DNA from: Nemopilema nomurai
Lineage: Eukaryota > Cnidaria > Scyphozoa > Rhizostomeae > Rhizostomatidae
Direction of reading: 5' to 3'
Assembly (NCBI GenBank): GCA_003864495.1
Contig: PEDN01001364.1
Location: 62,001 to 126,000, forward strand
DNA length: 64,000 nt
This document shows positions 13,736 through 27,429 of the stretch, piece after piece; the stretch's first letter is position 1; every line of letters starts with the position of its first letter. A program made the position numbers and the translations under genes. The notes beneath the pieces are model-generated. The model did no database searches. It was given only the letters and a program-made list of their open reading frames with translations, and was not told the origin of the DNA.

Positions 13736-15322
13736 CTCGGCCGAAGCTGCAGCAGGCTAGCGTGTGGAAATGTCAGGCAGCTACTCGCAACAAGGCTGTA
13801 ATAATCCAGGACTTCACAAGATAAATGACATAATATGCATTACAATTTAAGCCATTCGAGGTTAAAAGCCGTCCAATTATTTGTCCCTTACCAACCATCC
13901 TTTCGCAAAATTTTACATTGAACTCGATGTCCCTGGGCGGTCATGGGTCAAGCAAGAAGTACCTCATGTAAAGACCCGTCGACTGTTGCGACATTGGTTC
14001 ATTCACAAATTCTGGCAAACTCGTCCCTTTCAAAATTATGAAAACAAACTCTAGAAGATCAATGAAAAAGACGATAATGAATTGATTTATTTTGCAGGCC
14101 CGCGTGTGTCCATATCGTTATCTATGTAACCACCCGCTTTGTCCGTGTGATGATTATAGATGATATTTTAATTTAAGGGCATCCTTCTGCATCAATTATT
14201 AGGCCTCATGTGTTTCGAAATCAATCGTTTAAAAACATGGTAACTTACGGAGAGTATAAAAATTATAAACTTGTATTAAAAATGTGAATTAGAAGTTCTC
14301 TCTCAGAAGTTCTCAAGGCAGAGAATGAGAAGACCCATGATAATATTTTTTAAGGTATTCTTCAAAATTTGAGTATTCAATTTGAGCTATAAAGATGCAT
14401 TTTTGCAAGCAGCACAAAGTTGACAAAAATGATCATCAATCCCTCTAAAAAGTTTAGAATTGTTTACTCCAACCATTATCAATTATTTCTCAGCAAGGTT
14501 ACTTCATTCTAGTTTGCATAATACCGTTATTGCCTTGAATAATTTAGTCTGACAAAAAGATTTTGACAATGTCATTAAGAAGAACCCTTGACGTGGTTAT
14601 TGTGACCAAAATAATTAATTGTTTGGCAGAAATTTTATGCAACAAGTGGCCAAAGAAATGTTGAGCACATTTTCAGAATGAAATAGGCAAAACCCACGCG
14701 CAGCGGCACAAACCGTGCGCAGCGGCAAATCAAGAACCGTAGGAAACCACGCGAGAGAAATACACACATGCAAACTGGGCTTTCGAAGGATTTCGCTGTG
14801 GGCTTTGTGATGATCTTCTCTGCGGGCAGCGAGCTTGATATGCCTAATGGGCAGTTAGGAAACCGCTGGCAATTTCGAGGCGAGTATTAGACAGTTGCAT
14901 ATTGAAAAGCCTTCAGCTGAAAATATGCCTTAGCAATTATACTATCATGAATTTGGATACCTGAAAATATAATTCCCATAATTTCACATCGCTGTTCTGT
15001 CAAAGGCACGGCTCTTTTCGCTGAAAAATGTCAAATTTGCAAAACAAATAGTTTGCGTGTATACAAGCATATGTTTGATTTGAGAAACTCGGCTGATGTT
15101 TTGATAAGTGGTCTCGGTATTTAAAAATGTGTTGATAAATTAATCTTGTAAGGAGAAGTGTAGGGAGAAATATACCACACTTTGTGAAGCGAAGCAGAGA
15201 CTTAACAGGCGTTGAACTTCAATTTTGGAATAAACCTGAAAGAATCTTGTAATGTGAACTATCATTTCTTTTCCAGTATATCACAAATAGCATTGAAATA
15301 AAAGCGTAATAAAGAGTAATCA
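13736..15322. other. Intergenic between CUB gene and NOC3L, no gene recognised
   Basis: Both neighbours are on the minus strand, so this holds the promoter and 5' UTR of the CUB gene and the 3' UTR of NOC3L. A short direct repeat (GCGCAGCGGCA twice, around 14698-14728) is the only structure noted. Confidence 0.35.
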
Positions 15323-18300
15323 CTACCTTATAAATTTAGCAAAATTAAAACTATCACAGTTTTTAATATCGCTTGTATTACTGACTAAGTCCTTGAAGCT
15401 ATTGCTGAAAAATTTGTCATCAAGCTTTTGGTTCTTCTTTGACTGTCTCTTGCTTGGTATGTTGCTCGGAAAAAAAAATTCCATCGGTGGATTCTTCGGG
15501 TCTTCAACTTCTTTTCTAAGGATAAAATAAGACACTCGAATTGACAAATCGAATTCATCAGCTTGGTAATTTTACAGAATGTGGTTTAAAATGTTGAAGT
15601 GTAATAAGCTTGAGAATTATCATCGAATCAGATAGAAGGGTCACACTAAAATAACATATACAGCAGTGATATTCCAGATATACCACGAGATCAGTGAGGC
15701 TATTTGTGCTTTTGCAGCGGCGAATTGCGGTTATCTAAATCTTCTAATAACAGCCGAATGACGTCAGCCCATGACTTCGCGCGCATCTGAAACTCACCTT
15801 TGACTTCACGTCTGAAATAGCGCACATAGAGAATTAAAGCCTTCTGACCTGGAGTTTGCCCGCAAAACGATTCAAATACAGAAATAGAAGTCAACAGTCC
15901 TAACCTCTGGGACAGACTGGCAGGCAATGAATGTTGCCCTTGCGATGGAGCACCATGCAACATGTGCTTGGCATATTGGTGGACATCGCTGTAGAAGTGT
16001 TTGGTGAGGAATGAAAGCTCCCACAATGCCGTGCTGTCGGCGTTGCAGTGCTCCGGGTCTGTCAGTTCTGGTTGGAACACTCCACGCCCCAGTTGCTCGT
16101 TATCAAGAAGCGCGTCGCATTTCTGGTTCAACTGAGTGGAACAAAGATTACAGTGTGAGACAAATTTTGAGAAACAGGCTAAATAATAACATGTATAGAC
16201 TGACATTTCTTGCTTTTTTAAAACAGGCACTTGCTTGCAGGGCTAGTATGATATCAATTTCATATTGTCTCTCCTCCACAGCAGACAGATAAATCCCCGA
16301 TCAATATGTTCTAAATCATATGACCTTCCAAGGGGTATCTAATGCAACAAGTAATTCGGTTCAGCTTTAATAAACTATTTTCTGTTCTAAGTTGACTCGC
16401 AGTTGATAAAATTACCCTTGGAAGGTTTAATTTTACAATTGCAAAACTTGACAAGTGAACGAAACAAGAAAATGGACTGAAGCACATTAATGCTATTATA
16501 CCACTGCAAGTAAATCCGTTGTATGGTAGAATTAAAGAGGCTACCATGCAAATGAGGCTGCCTGGGGAAAACAGCTGCTTCAAACAGCAGGCCGCGATCT
16601 AATTAAAGGCGTTGAAAATCACCGAAGACTATGAAATCTGGATCAAATACTGCCACGAAGGTAGTGGGTTGCACTCTGTAATTATGGAGAAGATCAATAG
16701 ATGCTTCATTTCCCATCTGACAATCAAAAATAGCACACGAAATCACTAGTTTTGTTGTGTAAACAATTGCAGATGCTGTTTCTCTAGGTCATTCTATCTA
16801 AACACGCGCACTGCATTTGCAGCGATTGACGTCAGCAAAAAATGTCTAAGTGATCCTACAATCAAGAAATAGCTTTTAAGGCACAACTCGTTGTTCCCGA
16901 ATAATTTTCATGATAAAATCAATTTCATCACATGACCTTCAAGACATTAGCAACCAAAACGTGGGGTTTAGGAAGCAATGGTCTACATCCACAAAATGTG
17001 TAATGGTTGGCTGGAGAAAGCCTCTCTTATTCACTCGACCTCAGCTTTCTTACTGGGATCTAGGGACAAATTGCGGAGCTCAACTGTGGAAGCTGAGATG
17101 TAGATGATTTAGACTCGTTTGATTGTGCCGAAAAGTCCATCTAAAGCACACATGGGAATCAAATCAAAACAGGAAGCGATCAGGAAACCCAAACAACAAC
17201 GTTCCTTTTCACCTTGGCAAGCCTCGTTGCTGAACAACGTCCAGAAAGTGAGTGACAACAGACGAGTCGACAACGCAAACAAATAAATAATTAAAATGCA
17301 CCTGCAGTACACTCCTTAGCAGTGAGAGCAGCGAGAACAATTGTTCTGTTTCGTGATGCAGACTTATCGTTGCAATTCTTTTAAGGAAACCTTGAATTCG
17401 TCTGATTGACACCTGCGAGAATAACAAACAGGTTTTGTATACAGGTCTGACTTGGCGATTGTTTACTTAAAGCTACACATGGCCATTCGAATCCTGATAT
17501 TACACTTTAAGATAGTATATTCAATTCTGTTAAGAAGACGTTGCAACGGGAAATAATACTGGAGAGGGGGCTGAAAAAGGGGGTTTATTCGCCAGGAACA
17601 ATCAAGATGTGGTATATGAAAGTTTTTTAAGCGTTTGTTATTCCTCACCAGCCAAATTGCATGAAAACTAGGGTCATTTGTAAAAAAATCATAAAAAAGA
17701 AAAATGCGTGGTACTGATAAATGGCCGAAAAAACAATTTTTTTATATGAAACAAAACGTTTTCCTGACAAATGTCTGCTTTGCTTCCTCATGGTGGGCAA
17801 ATAATAATAAAATAATAAAAATAGTAATAGTAATATCTCACCTGTTTGCGTCTTTTAACTAACATCAAGGACAAACACTCGATACAAAGGTCAATATCAT
17901 CATGCTTGGAATCTAAAGAAGCAAATAGAAGTAGTAAACATCATTAGATAGCAAAGTAATTAAAAGACAACATATCCGAGAAATGCAATTACAAATGATA
18001 TACATTAATCACCATAAATACAAATACCAAGTTTCAATGAAGAAAAAACTGTTTTGACGCAAATGAGAAGGAAATGTGACTCAACGCCATGCTAAGTGGA
18101 CGACCTGAAAATAGACAATTGGAATGATCTGATTTTCAAAAAGTGACCAAATAGAGCGATGCCACAAAATCGAAGGCGAAAAAGTGATGTCCTGGTCGAG
18201 TCAAACGGAAATACTTGCTCGATCGATGTATGTTACTGTGTTACTTTAAATGAATTTTAGGGTATCATGGGTCATCATGAATAATACAGTTCACCGTAAC

Positions 18301-21300
18301 ACTGATTGGTTAGCAGTGGATAAGAAAAGTGAAACAAACAACTAAGAAGATTTCAAATACAAATTCAGGTTTTCATACCTCCGGATACGTCCACAAGAGA
18401 ATTGTAAAGGTGCAAGTAAAAGTTATGGGGATCAATATTCAATGATTCGCCTGAAATAATAAAGAGGATCACATTAAGCCTACCAAGTGGATTTTTGAAT
18501 GATGTTATAAAGCAATCTTGGTAATGAAACGTTTGATCCGAGTGGATCGAATTATATCATAAAGCAATCTTGGTAATGATAAATTTGATCCAAGTGGATC
18601 GAATGATATCATAAAGCATACTTTGTAATAAAAAATTTGATCCGGGTGGATCAAATGATATCATACAGCATACTTGGTAATGAAACGTTTGATCCAAGTG
18701 GATCGAATGATATCATAAAGCAATCTTGGTAATGATAAATTTGATCCGAGTGGATCGAATGATATCATAAAGCAATCTTGGTAATGATAAATTTGATCCA
18801 AGTGGATCGAATGATATCATAAAGCAATCTTGGTAATGATAAATTTGATCCGAGTGGATCGAATGATATCATAAAGCAATCTTGGTAATGATAAATTTGA
18901 TCCAAGTGGATCGAATGATATCATAAAGCATACTTTGTAATAAAAATTTGATCCGGGTGAATCAAATGATATTATACAGCATACTTGGTAATGAAACGTT
19001 TGATCCAAGTGGATCGAATGATATCATAAAGCAATCTTGGTAATGATAAATTTGATCCGAGTGGATCGAATGATATCATAAAGCAATCTTGGTAATGATA
19101 AATTTGATCCGAGTGGATCGAATGATATCATAAAGCATACTTTGTAATAAAAATTTGATCCGGGTGGATCAAATGATATCATAAAGCAATCTTGGTAATT
19201 TTTTAATTTGATCATACAGCATACTTGATATCATACATAATGACAAAATTTGATCATTAGCTCAACGGTGCACAAATGAAGCCGACTTACAAATGAACAT
19301 TACACAACCCTTATATAGCATACATGACGTTACATGACATAATTGTATAATCTTAAACCTTACAGAAAAACCAGCCCTGCACATTCTTGTTTTTCCTCAA
19401 GTGCAAGAGCTAAAAACAGTTAATTTCATTGTTCTAGTCTCTACGACATGAACATGCCATCCCCTATGTTCTCTCCCATTTTCCTTTGCCACCATTCCAA
19501 GTCGTATAGTAAAGAATTTATCAAGAAGTGTCACTCCTTTGACTCAACGATTGAGTTGGCTAGAGCTATATAACATTCCTGACCAATTGTAAGCATATAG
19601 TGGAAGGTCCAAATTCCGTTTGCAAAATTTGACAGGAAAGAAATGTTGTCTCATCATTTGGTACGAGATGTACGTCATTGTCACTTTACTCAGTGCAATC
19701 ATAAAAAAAATCTTAGTTTTGTTTAAATCTAGTCTAGTATCCTTTCTGCAACAACTATTCCAAAGAATTTAGTGCTATTGTAAAGAATACTACTAAAGAT
19801 ACCAACCTTGCCCTGATAATATCTTAAAGGCCGTCAAAACTCCATTCAGTGACTCTGTCAATGATAACTCCTTAAAAAGAGAAACGACAATTTTAAAACT
19901 TTCCACTAATGTTCTTTCCAATCTTTTGTCAGTTCAAGCGCAGTAGGGGTATATTACCTCTTTAATTTTGGAGTTTAGCATCCATAACAAAAAATCACCA
20001 AAAACAGGTTACAACAGGTAATGTAGGGACAGTAAAAAAAATATCAAGTAAATGGAAACAATCTGGGCTAAGAGCCTAATTACAACTGTAACGTCGCTAC
20101 TGAAAATTCCTTCAAAATAATTTGGTCGAAACAAAATTTCAAAAAATATCTGGCATTAATGGACGCTTCAACAACAGCTTTCATTCTTCACTTCATAAAA
20201 GCACTTTCTCCATATTACACCATTCCCTCATGGCTTGGAAAGAAGATAGCCAGGAATCAACAAGCATATACAATCTATAGGTAAGCGAGTGGAAAATCCC
20301 ACTGTCCTTCCATAGTAAGGCTCGTTCGTCTTTGCAAAATACAGCATTAGAACAAAATATTTCTTGAAAGAAGTGTACATACCCCCGAGCTAATCAGCCT
20401 GTTCAAGGCAGTCATCAGGTCACTGAAGAAGTCCACATTGATAAGGTAGGCATATTTTGATAGCCCTTTTAGGACGGGGGTCAGCAGGGGTGTTTTGGTT
20501 TCTAGTTTCAGTACACGAAAGTATATGATGAAGACGAACTTCAAAATTTCGGTTTGCTGGGAAAAAAAGTTACCAAGAATGAAAATATGATGGCATTGAT
20601 AGAAGACAGATGTGAATTAAAATTTGCAAGTAGCATAGCAAAATTTACAATCTAGAAAGCTACTTTCTGGTGTCTCATGTGATCAATTTAGTATTCTTAA
20701 AAAAATCTTAAGTTTAAGCGTAACAAGAAAAGAGTTATATACATCAACGATGAGAAACTGGTTAAAAAATCAAAGAAAAGTAATATCGTGTAGCAGGTAA
20801 ATCCAGGATGCAAATATTGACTTTTGAAAAGATCGGGAGACTCTATAGTAATGATAAGAAAAATCGACATTTCATTGAGAGAGTAAAAACGCAAACAATC
20901 CATTATTATTGGGTGTGGAAAAGAGACACTCACAAACTTTTGAATTTTCTGCCGACTTTCTACGGCTTGGGTCTCTTGCAGCTCTTTATCCAATTTTGAT
21001 TCAAGCTTCTTTCTCTACAATCAACGAATTTATTAACAGTCTTAAAATTACATCGAAAAGATGCCTAAAACAATTACGGAAAACGCTAAAATCAACATCA
21101 AGTATAGAAAAAGCAAATTAATATGGCACAGTTGTACGATTTGGCATGTGCAGATATGGCACGTGGTCCTGTTAAAGAAGGCACTGACAAAAACATTCGT
21201 GAAATTATTAAGCCAAGCTAGTGGCTGCTGCTATGAATACAAACTAGCAAGTAACGAAAACCCTCATCGAAGTAAAAACATCACTGTCAAGTCATGTTAT

Positions 21301-24300
21301 TAATAAATGTCACCTTTTTCTCTTTTTTAGACATCTTTTTCAAAACCTCCTTCCTTTTTCGTAGCCTCTCTATTTTGCTCTCTCTGCTTTCTGCATCTTT
21401 TATCATTTGAGCATCAATATTAAGATACAAAAGAGTCTCAAGCACCTAAAAATTTTAAAAAGGTAAATTTCTTCAAATGACTGACAATGTTCATCTGACA
21501 GAAATTAATCTGTAACATATATTTGAATATAATAGAAGAAAAATGCTTAACAAGTATTCTGGAGCATCGTTGTTATAAGCATCTACCCACAGTTAAAGCT
21601 TTTAACTATTCAATGGGGGCAGGAAAGAACATACCTGTATAAGACCATACAAGCATCGCAGCAAAAGATGTGAACTCCATTTTTCGAGATAAGATCGGGT
21701 CTACAACTTAACTTCGTTCGTTCGAGACTTTTTTAACTATTGGTATTCTCGTCAGATTGCGTAAAGCGGAAATCACTTGCGATTTGAAAAAAGGCAAAAG
21801 AAAATACTAAAAAAGAACCAGTTGGTGGTAATATTAGAGATACCTGAGGTCTTATCTTGCCAAGGCCACTTTTTGCGATGCGACTGATGACTTTCATGGC
21901 CTAGAAAACATAAGCGAGGACAATGTTGTATTAAAGCTGGACTCTAAGTACACTTTAGAGCTTCTTACGTGACAGATTTTACTTAAGGGCTTAATTATAC
22001 AGTTCTAGAAAAACGTAATGGTTACGAGGTCTTGTATATGACAGCAAAAAAACATCAATAATTAGGTAAAAGTCACCTATAGCCAATCAGTCAGTTTTAT
22101 TAAAAGCTTCAGAGCCAATATTTTCATTTGCTGAACCACGTTACTCCATGAATAGATAAATAACTTTAGAGAGATAAAAATGTGTTGTTTGTCCTATTAT
22201 TAGTAACGGAAATATAAAAAATCTAAATACTTTCATGGATATTGTGAGATACTCCAGTTTTCAAAAGAGCTTCAGAAGCATTTTTTTTAGTAATAACGTG
22301 CATGACGTAGACAAAGAGAAATATGCTGAATGAAAATACCTCCAAAGAAATGTCTCCGAATTCATCGTTTCTGAAAAGGTTTTTCAATGCTCCAATGCAA
22401 ATATCAGAAATCTAAAACACAAAGAATGTATTTTGAAAAATGATCAGGAAATTGACACAGTAATAAAGTTAAAGCATAGGAAAAATTATGAAAAATGAAA
22501 TGTGGTATTGTTGCAAAGCCAGTCTACAATTTAAGAAAAAAGCAGCATGCAAGCCCAACAAAAATTGCCTTCTCTTGAGCCTTTCTCTTGTAACTACATT
22601 CTGGGATAAACCGATGCCATTAGATTACTACTGGTAAATTGGTGAACATTTCTGCTGTAAAAAGGGAACATATAATTAGCTTGATTTTTAATAAAAGTTT
22701 TTCTTCAACATGACGATTCTTGAAAAGACTTCTATCAAAGAAAAGTTTGATCACAGCCTCTTAGATACTGTATTCTGGCTTGAAAAACAAGCAGATGTTG
22801 TTCCAATGAGAAAATAAAACCAACTGCTTCCTGCATTCTAAGGTGATAGCAACAATGTCCAAGAATTCCAGGTGCCAGGTAAAAGCAAATCTAGACAATA
22901 CCTAAGACAGTGGTAAACAAATATTTAAATCATAACAGAGACTGAGATTAACAAGCCAGTGAATCAAGATTAAGAGGAATTTATTTTTTAATTCTGGCAA
23001 TTCAAACAAGGCTGTGATACCTCTGCTTTTTCGCCACCATAATTCACTTTAGACACAACAGCAACAATCAGGTTGGTCCGATAATTGAAGTGACTCAAGA
23101 CTGCTAATACATCAACCATGCACTTAACAGCCGTGACAGCGACACCCTTAGCAACCTGTGAAAACATGGATGCTGCAATTCAACCAAGAGTGCTAGGGCA
23201 ATTGCTATTCCTTAAGGGTTTATGGAAAGTATTTTAAAAGCAATAAATATGATACTTCTACATTGTACATAAAAGGGTTTTGGAGAAACTAGGAGATGTA
23301 CTACAGTGGTTGAAAATATTCTCTCAAAAATTGAAGACTAAAAAAGATAAAATTTCTAACTAGCTAAAGCTGTTTGCCAGACAAGCTGACAATAACTATC
23401 ATATATCTACACTCAAGCATGATCTGTTTCAATCTACTTTTGTCAATTCCAATTTACCTCGCAGAAAATAAAAAACCAATATTCATAAAACCACATGAGA
23501 ACAAACAAATGCTTCCTTGAATGAAATGTAATGAATGTCTGTTGTAGAAAAATACAGATCAAGCTATCAACTAAGAAACAAGTAATGGCAATATGGAAAA
23601 ATTCAATTATCGATTTTTGAAGACATAATTCCCCAACCTTTTCTGCCATTGAATGATTAGTCTCTTTTTTCTTCTTACCAACAAAATCTATAAGAAAGTA
23701 TTCAATCAATAAACAGTACTAACTATTTATCCTAACTCTAAGGGGCTTTGTGATTATGTACTAAGAACTAATTATGCCTGTTTAGAGCATACAGGATATT
23801 GAACTCCAATTTCTTCTCCTTGCCTAAAAATGTCAATTTTCCAGACAAAACAGGCATTTAGCTAGCCAATGATTGATGTACAACCTCAAACAGTTATTGG
23901 TGTACAAACAGCCTTAGAAATACAAGTGAAAATATCACATACGTCATGATTCACTCAAAATCATATCTTCGTGAAATTCAAATGCATTAGAAAAAAGCCA
24001 TGGTTATCATAAACCATGACTCAGATTAATAAAGTAAGAAAAACAATTTTTAAATGAATTTCATGGCACCAACCTTGCACAGCTTCTTCCAAAACATCAA
24101 TGTATTTCTTATAATTGGTTACAAGTCCCTCCTCAAATTCTCTTAGCTTCTTTACTTCTTTTGAAACCTGGCATTTGTAAAAATCTTTGGTAAACAACAA
24201 AGCTTTGTGTAGAGGAATAAGGAAAGCAAAGGGTGATTGACAGATAGCTGTGTGTAGCAGATTCTGCTAATGAGATGTCTCTCACCTGTCACCCATAATG

Positions 24301-26867
24301 GAAAGAACTAAGAACTTGCTTGACAACCCATAAGAACTTGCTTGACAGTTGTAGAATAGTAAGAAACATTATCAAATCAAACTTTGATACAAAGAATATA
24401 AATAAAATAAAAGGAAGAGAAATATCTAGAAAAAAATTATAGCAGTGCTTAAATAGCTTGTCATAGAAATATACAGCAAAAAATGGGAGTGTGTAAACGG
24501 TATGTCTGCATTTCAAAACAAAATGTTCTCTGGGAATTCACTGTAGAAATGTTAAATCCAAATGAATCCAAAAGACAAACAATGTAGCTGGAACCCTACT
24601 TTCAGGTGTTGAAATCTGAAACTGGTACAAAAATACCTATCAAACATCAATCTTTAAAAACTTGACAGATTAGCAGAGGTTGGTTCATGTCCTCTTCTAT
24701 GCAGTGAGGTGCTAACAGGATAAATGTTTTAAACAACCAATAGAAAAGTGCAACGCATTAAGCAAGATCAAATAAAGACAATAACATAGATAATTTGCAA
24801 GCTTGCTTAATTAACTGTTAAATTATCAGGCAGCTTGCAAAAATAATTTGGAGTTGTTTACCTTGCCTGACTTTTCTGCATCTGTAAGTGGGCGAATTCG
24901 ATAACTAAAAAACAGATTTTCATGATTAGTAGAACAAGAGAGTTCATAAAAACAAAAAATATGGAGTTGGGTGAAATGTTAGATCATCTGACCATCTTGT
25001 TGGGTCACCCAACATAGGTGATTGCCTTTCATCTTCTCAGGTCAAAATGTGTCGCATTGTTCAGAATGGCAATTGTTGCGAGCCTACTGTTGTTAATTTT
25101 TTTATCTGTGTGAGAATATGTTGGGTGAAATGTTGGGTAATATGTTGGATCCTTTGACCACCAATCTTAGATCAACTTCTAACATAAAAAAAATGTCAGC
25201 AAAAATGACCATTTGACCAGGTCTTAATATCTTTGAAATGCCAAGGCCTCATTACAACAAATAAAAAGCACAATCTCCCAAAATTGAGACACATCAAAGT
25301 CTGTTAAACTTCGTAAAAATCATTGAGCATTATAAAGGTATTAAATGCACATTTTGATGATAACATACCCTGGAACAATGTCTTTAAATACTTCACACAA
25401 AGACACCATGGAAAGCTTTCTGATGACAACAATCTGATCTTTACTGCACAAATCCAGCAGTCTCTTCAGACTTTTCAACTGTGAATAATCAGGACAATTT
25501 TCTAGTGTACTCATTACAATATATTTTACTAAAGGGTCATTTCATGTCAGAATGAAAAAAACTGTAATTTTCAATCCACCACCTCAAACTTTGATGGTTT
25601 TTGATAGAAATGTTGACAACCATGAAATGGACATAAAATGAAAATTTCATCTCCATATCTATTACTATTGCAAAGTTAGAAAGGTTGGAAATTTCAATAA
25701 TTTGGCACATTTGTCAATGATCTGCCATTTTGAATTTTTGCTGTAATACTCAAGATGCATTGCAACAGAAAACATCAAAATTACCCACATTTCCCTCAGG
25801 ATCTTGTAGAATTTCTTCACAGGCTACTGCAATTGCTGCTTTGTTATGATTAATAGACTTCTCCCTCTCAGCATAAATCTCAACAAGAGTGAATTCCTTT
25901 TTAAAATTATCATGGAGATCATCTGAGTGATTTGCCTTCTCAACATTTTCTTTATTCTGTTCTGTTCAGATAAAAAGATTATATGATAGTGAAATTTTGT
26001 CTTGTATTATTCCTTCTTGTGACAAATGACTCAAGATGTATCCTTTTGCTTCAAACAATCAAAGCATAGTTGATCAACTTGAAATGAATTAGGGCTTGAT
26101 GACTTTGAAGAGTGTGTGGAGTGCTATAGTACTAATACAATTAGGGCTAATGGCCTAAATGAAGAGAATTAATACTGGTAAGCTTGCCTTCATCCTCCTT
26201 TGATTTAGCTACTGATCTTTGAACTAGCCCATCCTTTCCCTTAACAGGAAGGAGATGTATCCTGTCACTAGTTACATCCTCCAAATAAGCTTTTCCTAAC
26301 TTTCTTGGCAGCTTTTCATATGTTGATTCTTCATTATCGCTCTTCTTCTTTCGCTTGTTTGGTGGCTCATCACTGGGAAGATGAAAAAGCAGCATTAACG
26401 CCACACTGTATATATTAATGGCATTATTAAGGTTTCGAAGCAATCAGAATGACAATTTGCTACAAAAAATGCGAGAGAAAACGTTTTGATTGTCAATGCC
26501 TGGGTAAATTGCACTGATATAATGATCACGCCGCTTTCTTAAAATAGGAAATGAATCGAATTCTTCAATAAGAAATACGACATTACCTTTCTAACTCTTG
26601 AGATAAAAAAGATATATTCCTCCGGTTGCTAAGAAGGTAATCGATGTCCTCAAGAGAAGCATCTGGGCCTAAAATTCCAGCGTCAATATCCTCAACCTGA
26701 TGATTTTCATCTGCTCCACCTACATCACTAAAACTCTGTTTTTGAATCGTTACACCTTGGTTCTTCGATTTGTTTTGCTTTCTCCCCTTCACATTTCTCG
26801 AACTGTTCTTTTTGCTTTGATGCTTGTTCTTCAACTTTGATTTTGAAGCATGTGTTTTCTTCCCCAT
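15323..26867 (-). CDS. NOC3L: NOC3L, nucleolar complex protein 3 homologue
   Basis: Noc3 proteins act in nucleolar 60S pre-ribosome assembly and, in yeast, in replication licensing. Nineteen exons in transcript order: 26867-26587, 26372-26188, 25961-25789, 25478-25369, 24904-24862, 24167-24074, 23687-23638, 23155-23021, 22411-22340, 21900-21844, 21445-21314, 21014-20934, 20556-20383, 19870-19807, 18450-18379, 17912-17842, 17412-17302, 16131-15905, 15515-15323; 774 aa, every phase consistent. The N-terminus is a Lys-rich nucleolar-type segment (MGKKTHASKSKLKNK). Family-diagnostic blocks in order: DRIHLLPVKGKDG; YRIRPLTDAEKS; KLREFEEGLV; MKVISRIAKSG; a basic coiled stretch; YFRVLKLETKTPLL with KYAYLINVDFFSDL; LSGQGESLNIDP; LMLVKRRKQVS; GRGVFQPELTDPEHCNADST with ALWEL; NPPMEFF; FNFAKFIR. 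Length is close to the roughly 800 aa of animal orthologues. Intron 2 probably uses a GC donor. The 18/19 junction may miss a microexon. Orthology is confident; the exact ends of exons 2, 17 and 18 are less so. Confidence 0.93.
18486..19215. repeat. 52-bp tandem satellite in a NOC3L intron
   Basis: About 14 head-to-tail copies of a 52-bp unit between NOC3L exons 14 and 15. Each unit contains a near-palindrome GATCC(A/G)(A/G)GTGGATC, then ATGATATCATAAAGCA. Unit starts at 18532, 18584 and 18636 give an exact 52-bp period. Variants differ in the second half (ATCTTGGTAATGATAAA, TACTTTGTAATAAAAAA, TACTTGGTAATGAAACG). The array ends in degraded copies to about 19250. Stop-free frames across it on the minus strand are a by-product of the period and are not genes. 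Confidence 0.95.
24960..25225. repeat. Possible interspersed element in a NOC3L intron
   Basis: A patch with repeated GTTGGGTGAAATGTT / GTTGGGTAATATGTTGGATC motifs at both ends and TTGGGTCACCCAAC, a perfect inverted repeat, near the left side. It resembles a small non-autonomous element, but target-site duplications are not clear. Confidence 0.3.
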
Positions 26868-27262
26868 TTTGAATGTAGTAAACTGGGCGAGGCTAGTCGA
26901 AAGCGAGGTTATTTGAAATCTGGGAATTAGGGGGACGAAGGAGTGACAGACAAATCGAGGCACTTCCCCAGCCTTTTAATGGCAAAAAGCCAAGTAGAAT
27001 TCTGAAATCAAATGGTTTTAACAACAAAGTGTCCATCCAGTTATTCTAAAAATATCCTTCGAAAAAATTCAATGTAACATTTTTTAACTGGATCTCATTC
27101 TTGGATCCGGTCTGACTAGGACATGTATCAAATCATGCAAATTTGGCAAACACGAATAACATTAAAAGAGTAAATTGATCGTGACTACGAGAAGAACGCT
27201 TTACTTCAAACGCACGTGCCTTAAATCGTACTGTTGGCTAGTATTTGCGTCAAGTGCAAGTG
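26868..27262. promoter_or_regulatory. Short divergent intergenic region upstream of NOC3L
   Basis: Contains the NOC3L 5' UTR and promoter. A plus-strand candidate exon starts at 27263, so the 395-bp spacer could be bidirectional. No TATA box or specific operator is evident. This is inference from gene arrangement only. Confidence 0.3.
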
Positions 27263-27429
27263 ATGATTGAGTTTCTTCTTGGCTTAATGATTAGTTTTGG
27301 GATTTCTCTAATCCTAGATGCATTCAAGACACGATTTTCCATAAGCATTAGCAAAATGTTATTAAACCCACTGAGTCTAATGCCTTGGATATTAACAATA
27401 AGCACAGTAATCTGTGGGATTCCCTGCAG
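27263..27429 (+). CDS. Orphan hydrophobic first exon, product unknown
   Basis: An ATG-initiated frame of 55 codons with two hydrophobic stretches (FLLGLMISFGISLIL and LMPWILTISTVICGIP) ends at a perfect donor, TGCAG|GTAAGT. A strong acceptor (ACGTTTTTTACAG) sits at 27943. Splicing to it gives only about five more residues (CCWTR) before a stop, so the product would be a roughly 61-residue two-helix membrane peptide, or the transcript is non-coding. I recognise no family. It is divergent from NOC3L and may be a promoter-associated transcript. Confidence 0.25.

Noticed and set aside
15700..15904. Read-through extension of NOC3L exon 18 (VFESF, RREVKGEF)
   Set aside because: It departs from NOC3L family sequence right after the LSQR block, where an in-phase donor exists, and its available donors do not match the phase of the last exon.
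18817..19215. Two nearly identical 63-codon minus-strand frames with MDQTFHYQVCC / MIKLKNYQDC starts
   Set aside because: They are produced by the 52-bp satellite: 3 x 52 = 156 keeps a stop-free frame. No gene signal.
18486..19215. CRISPR-like regular direct repeats
   Set aside because: Units are contiguous without unique spacers, intronic, and in an animal genome.
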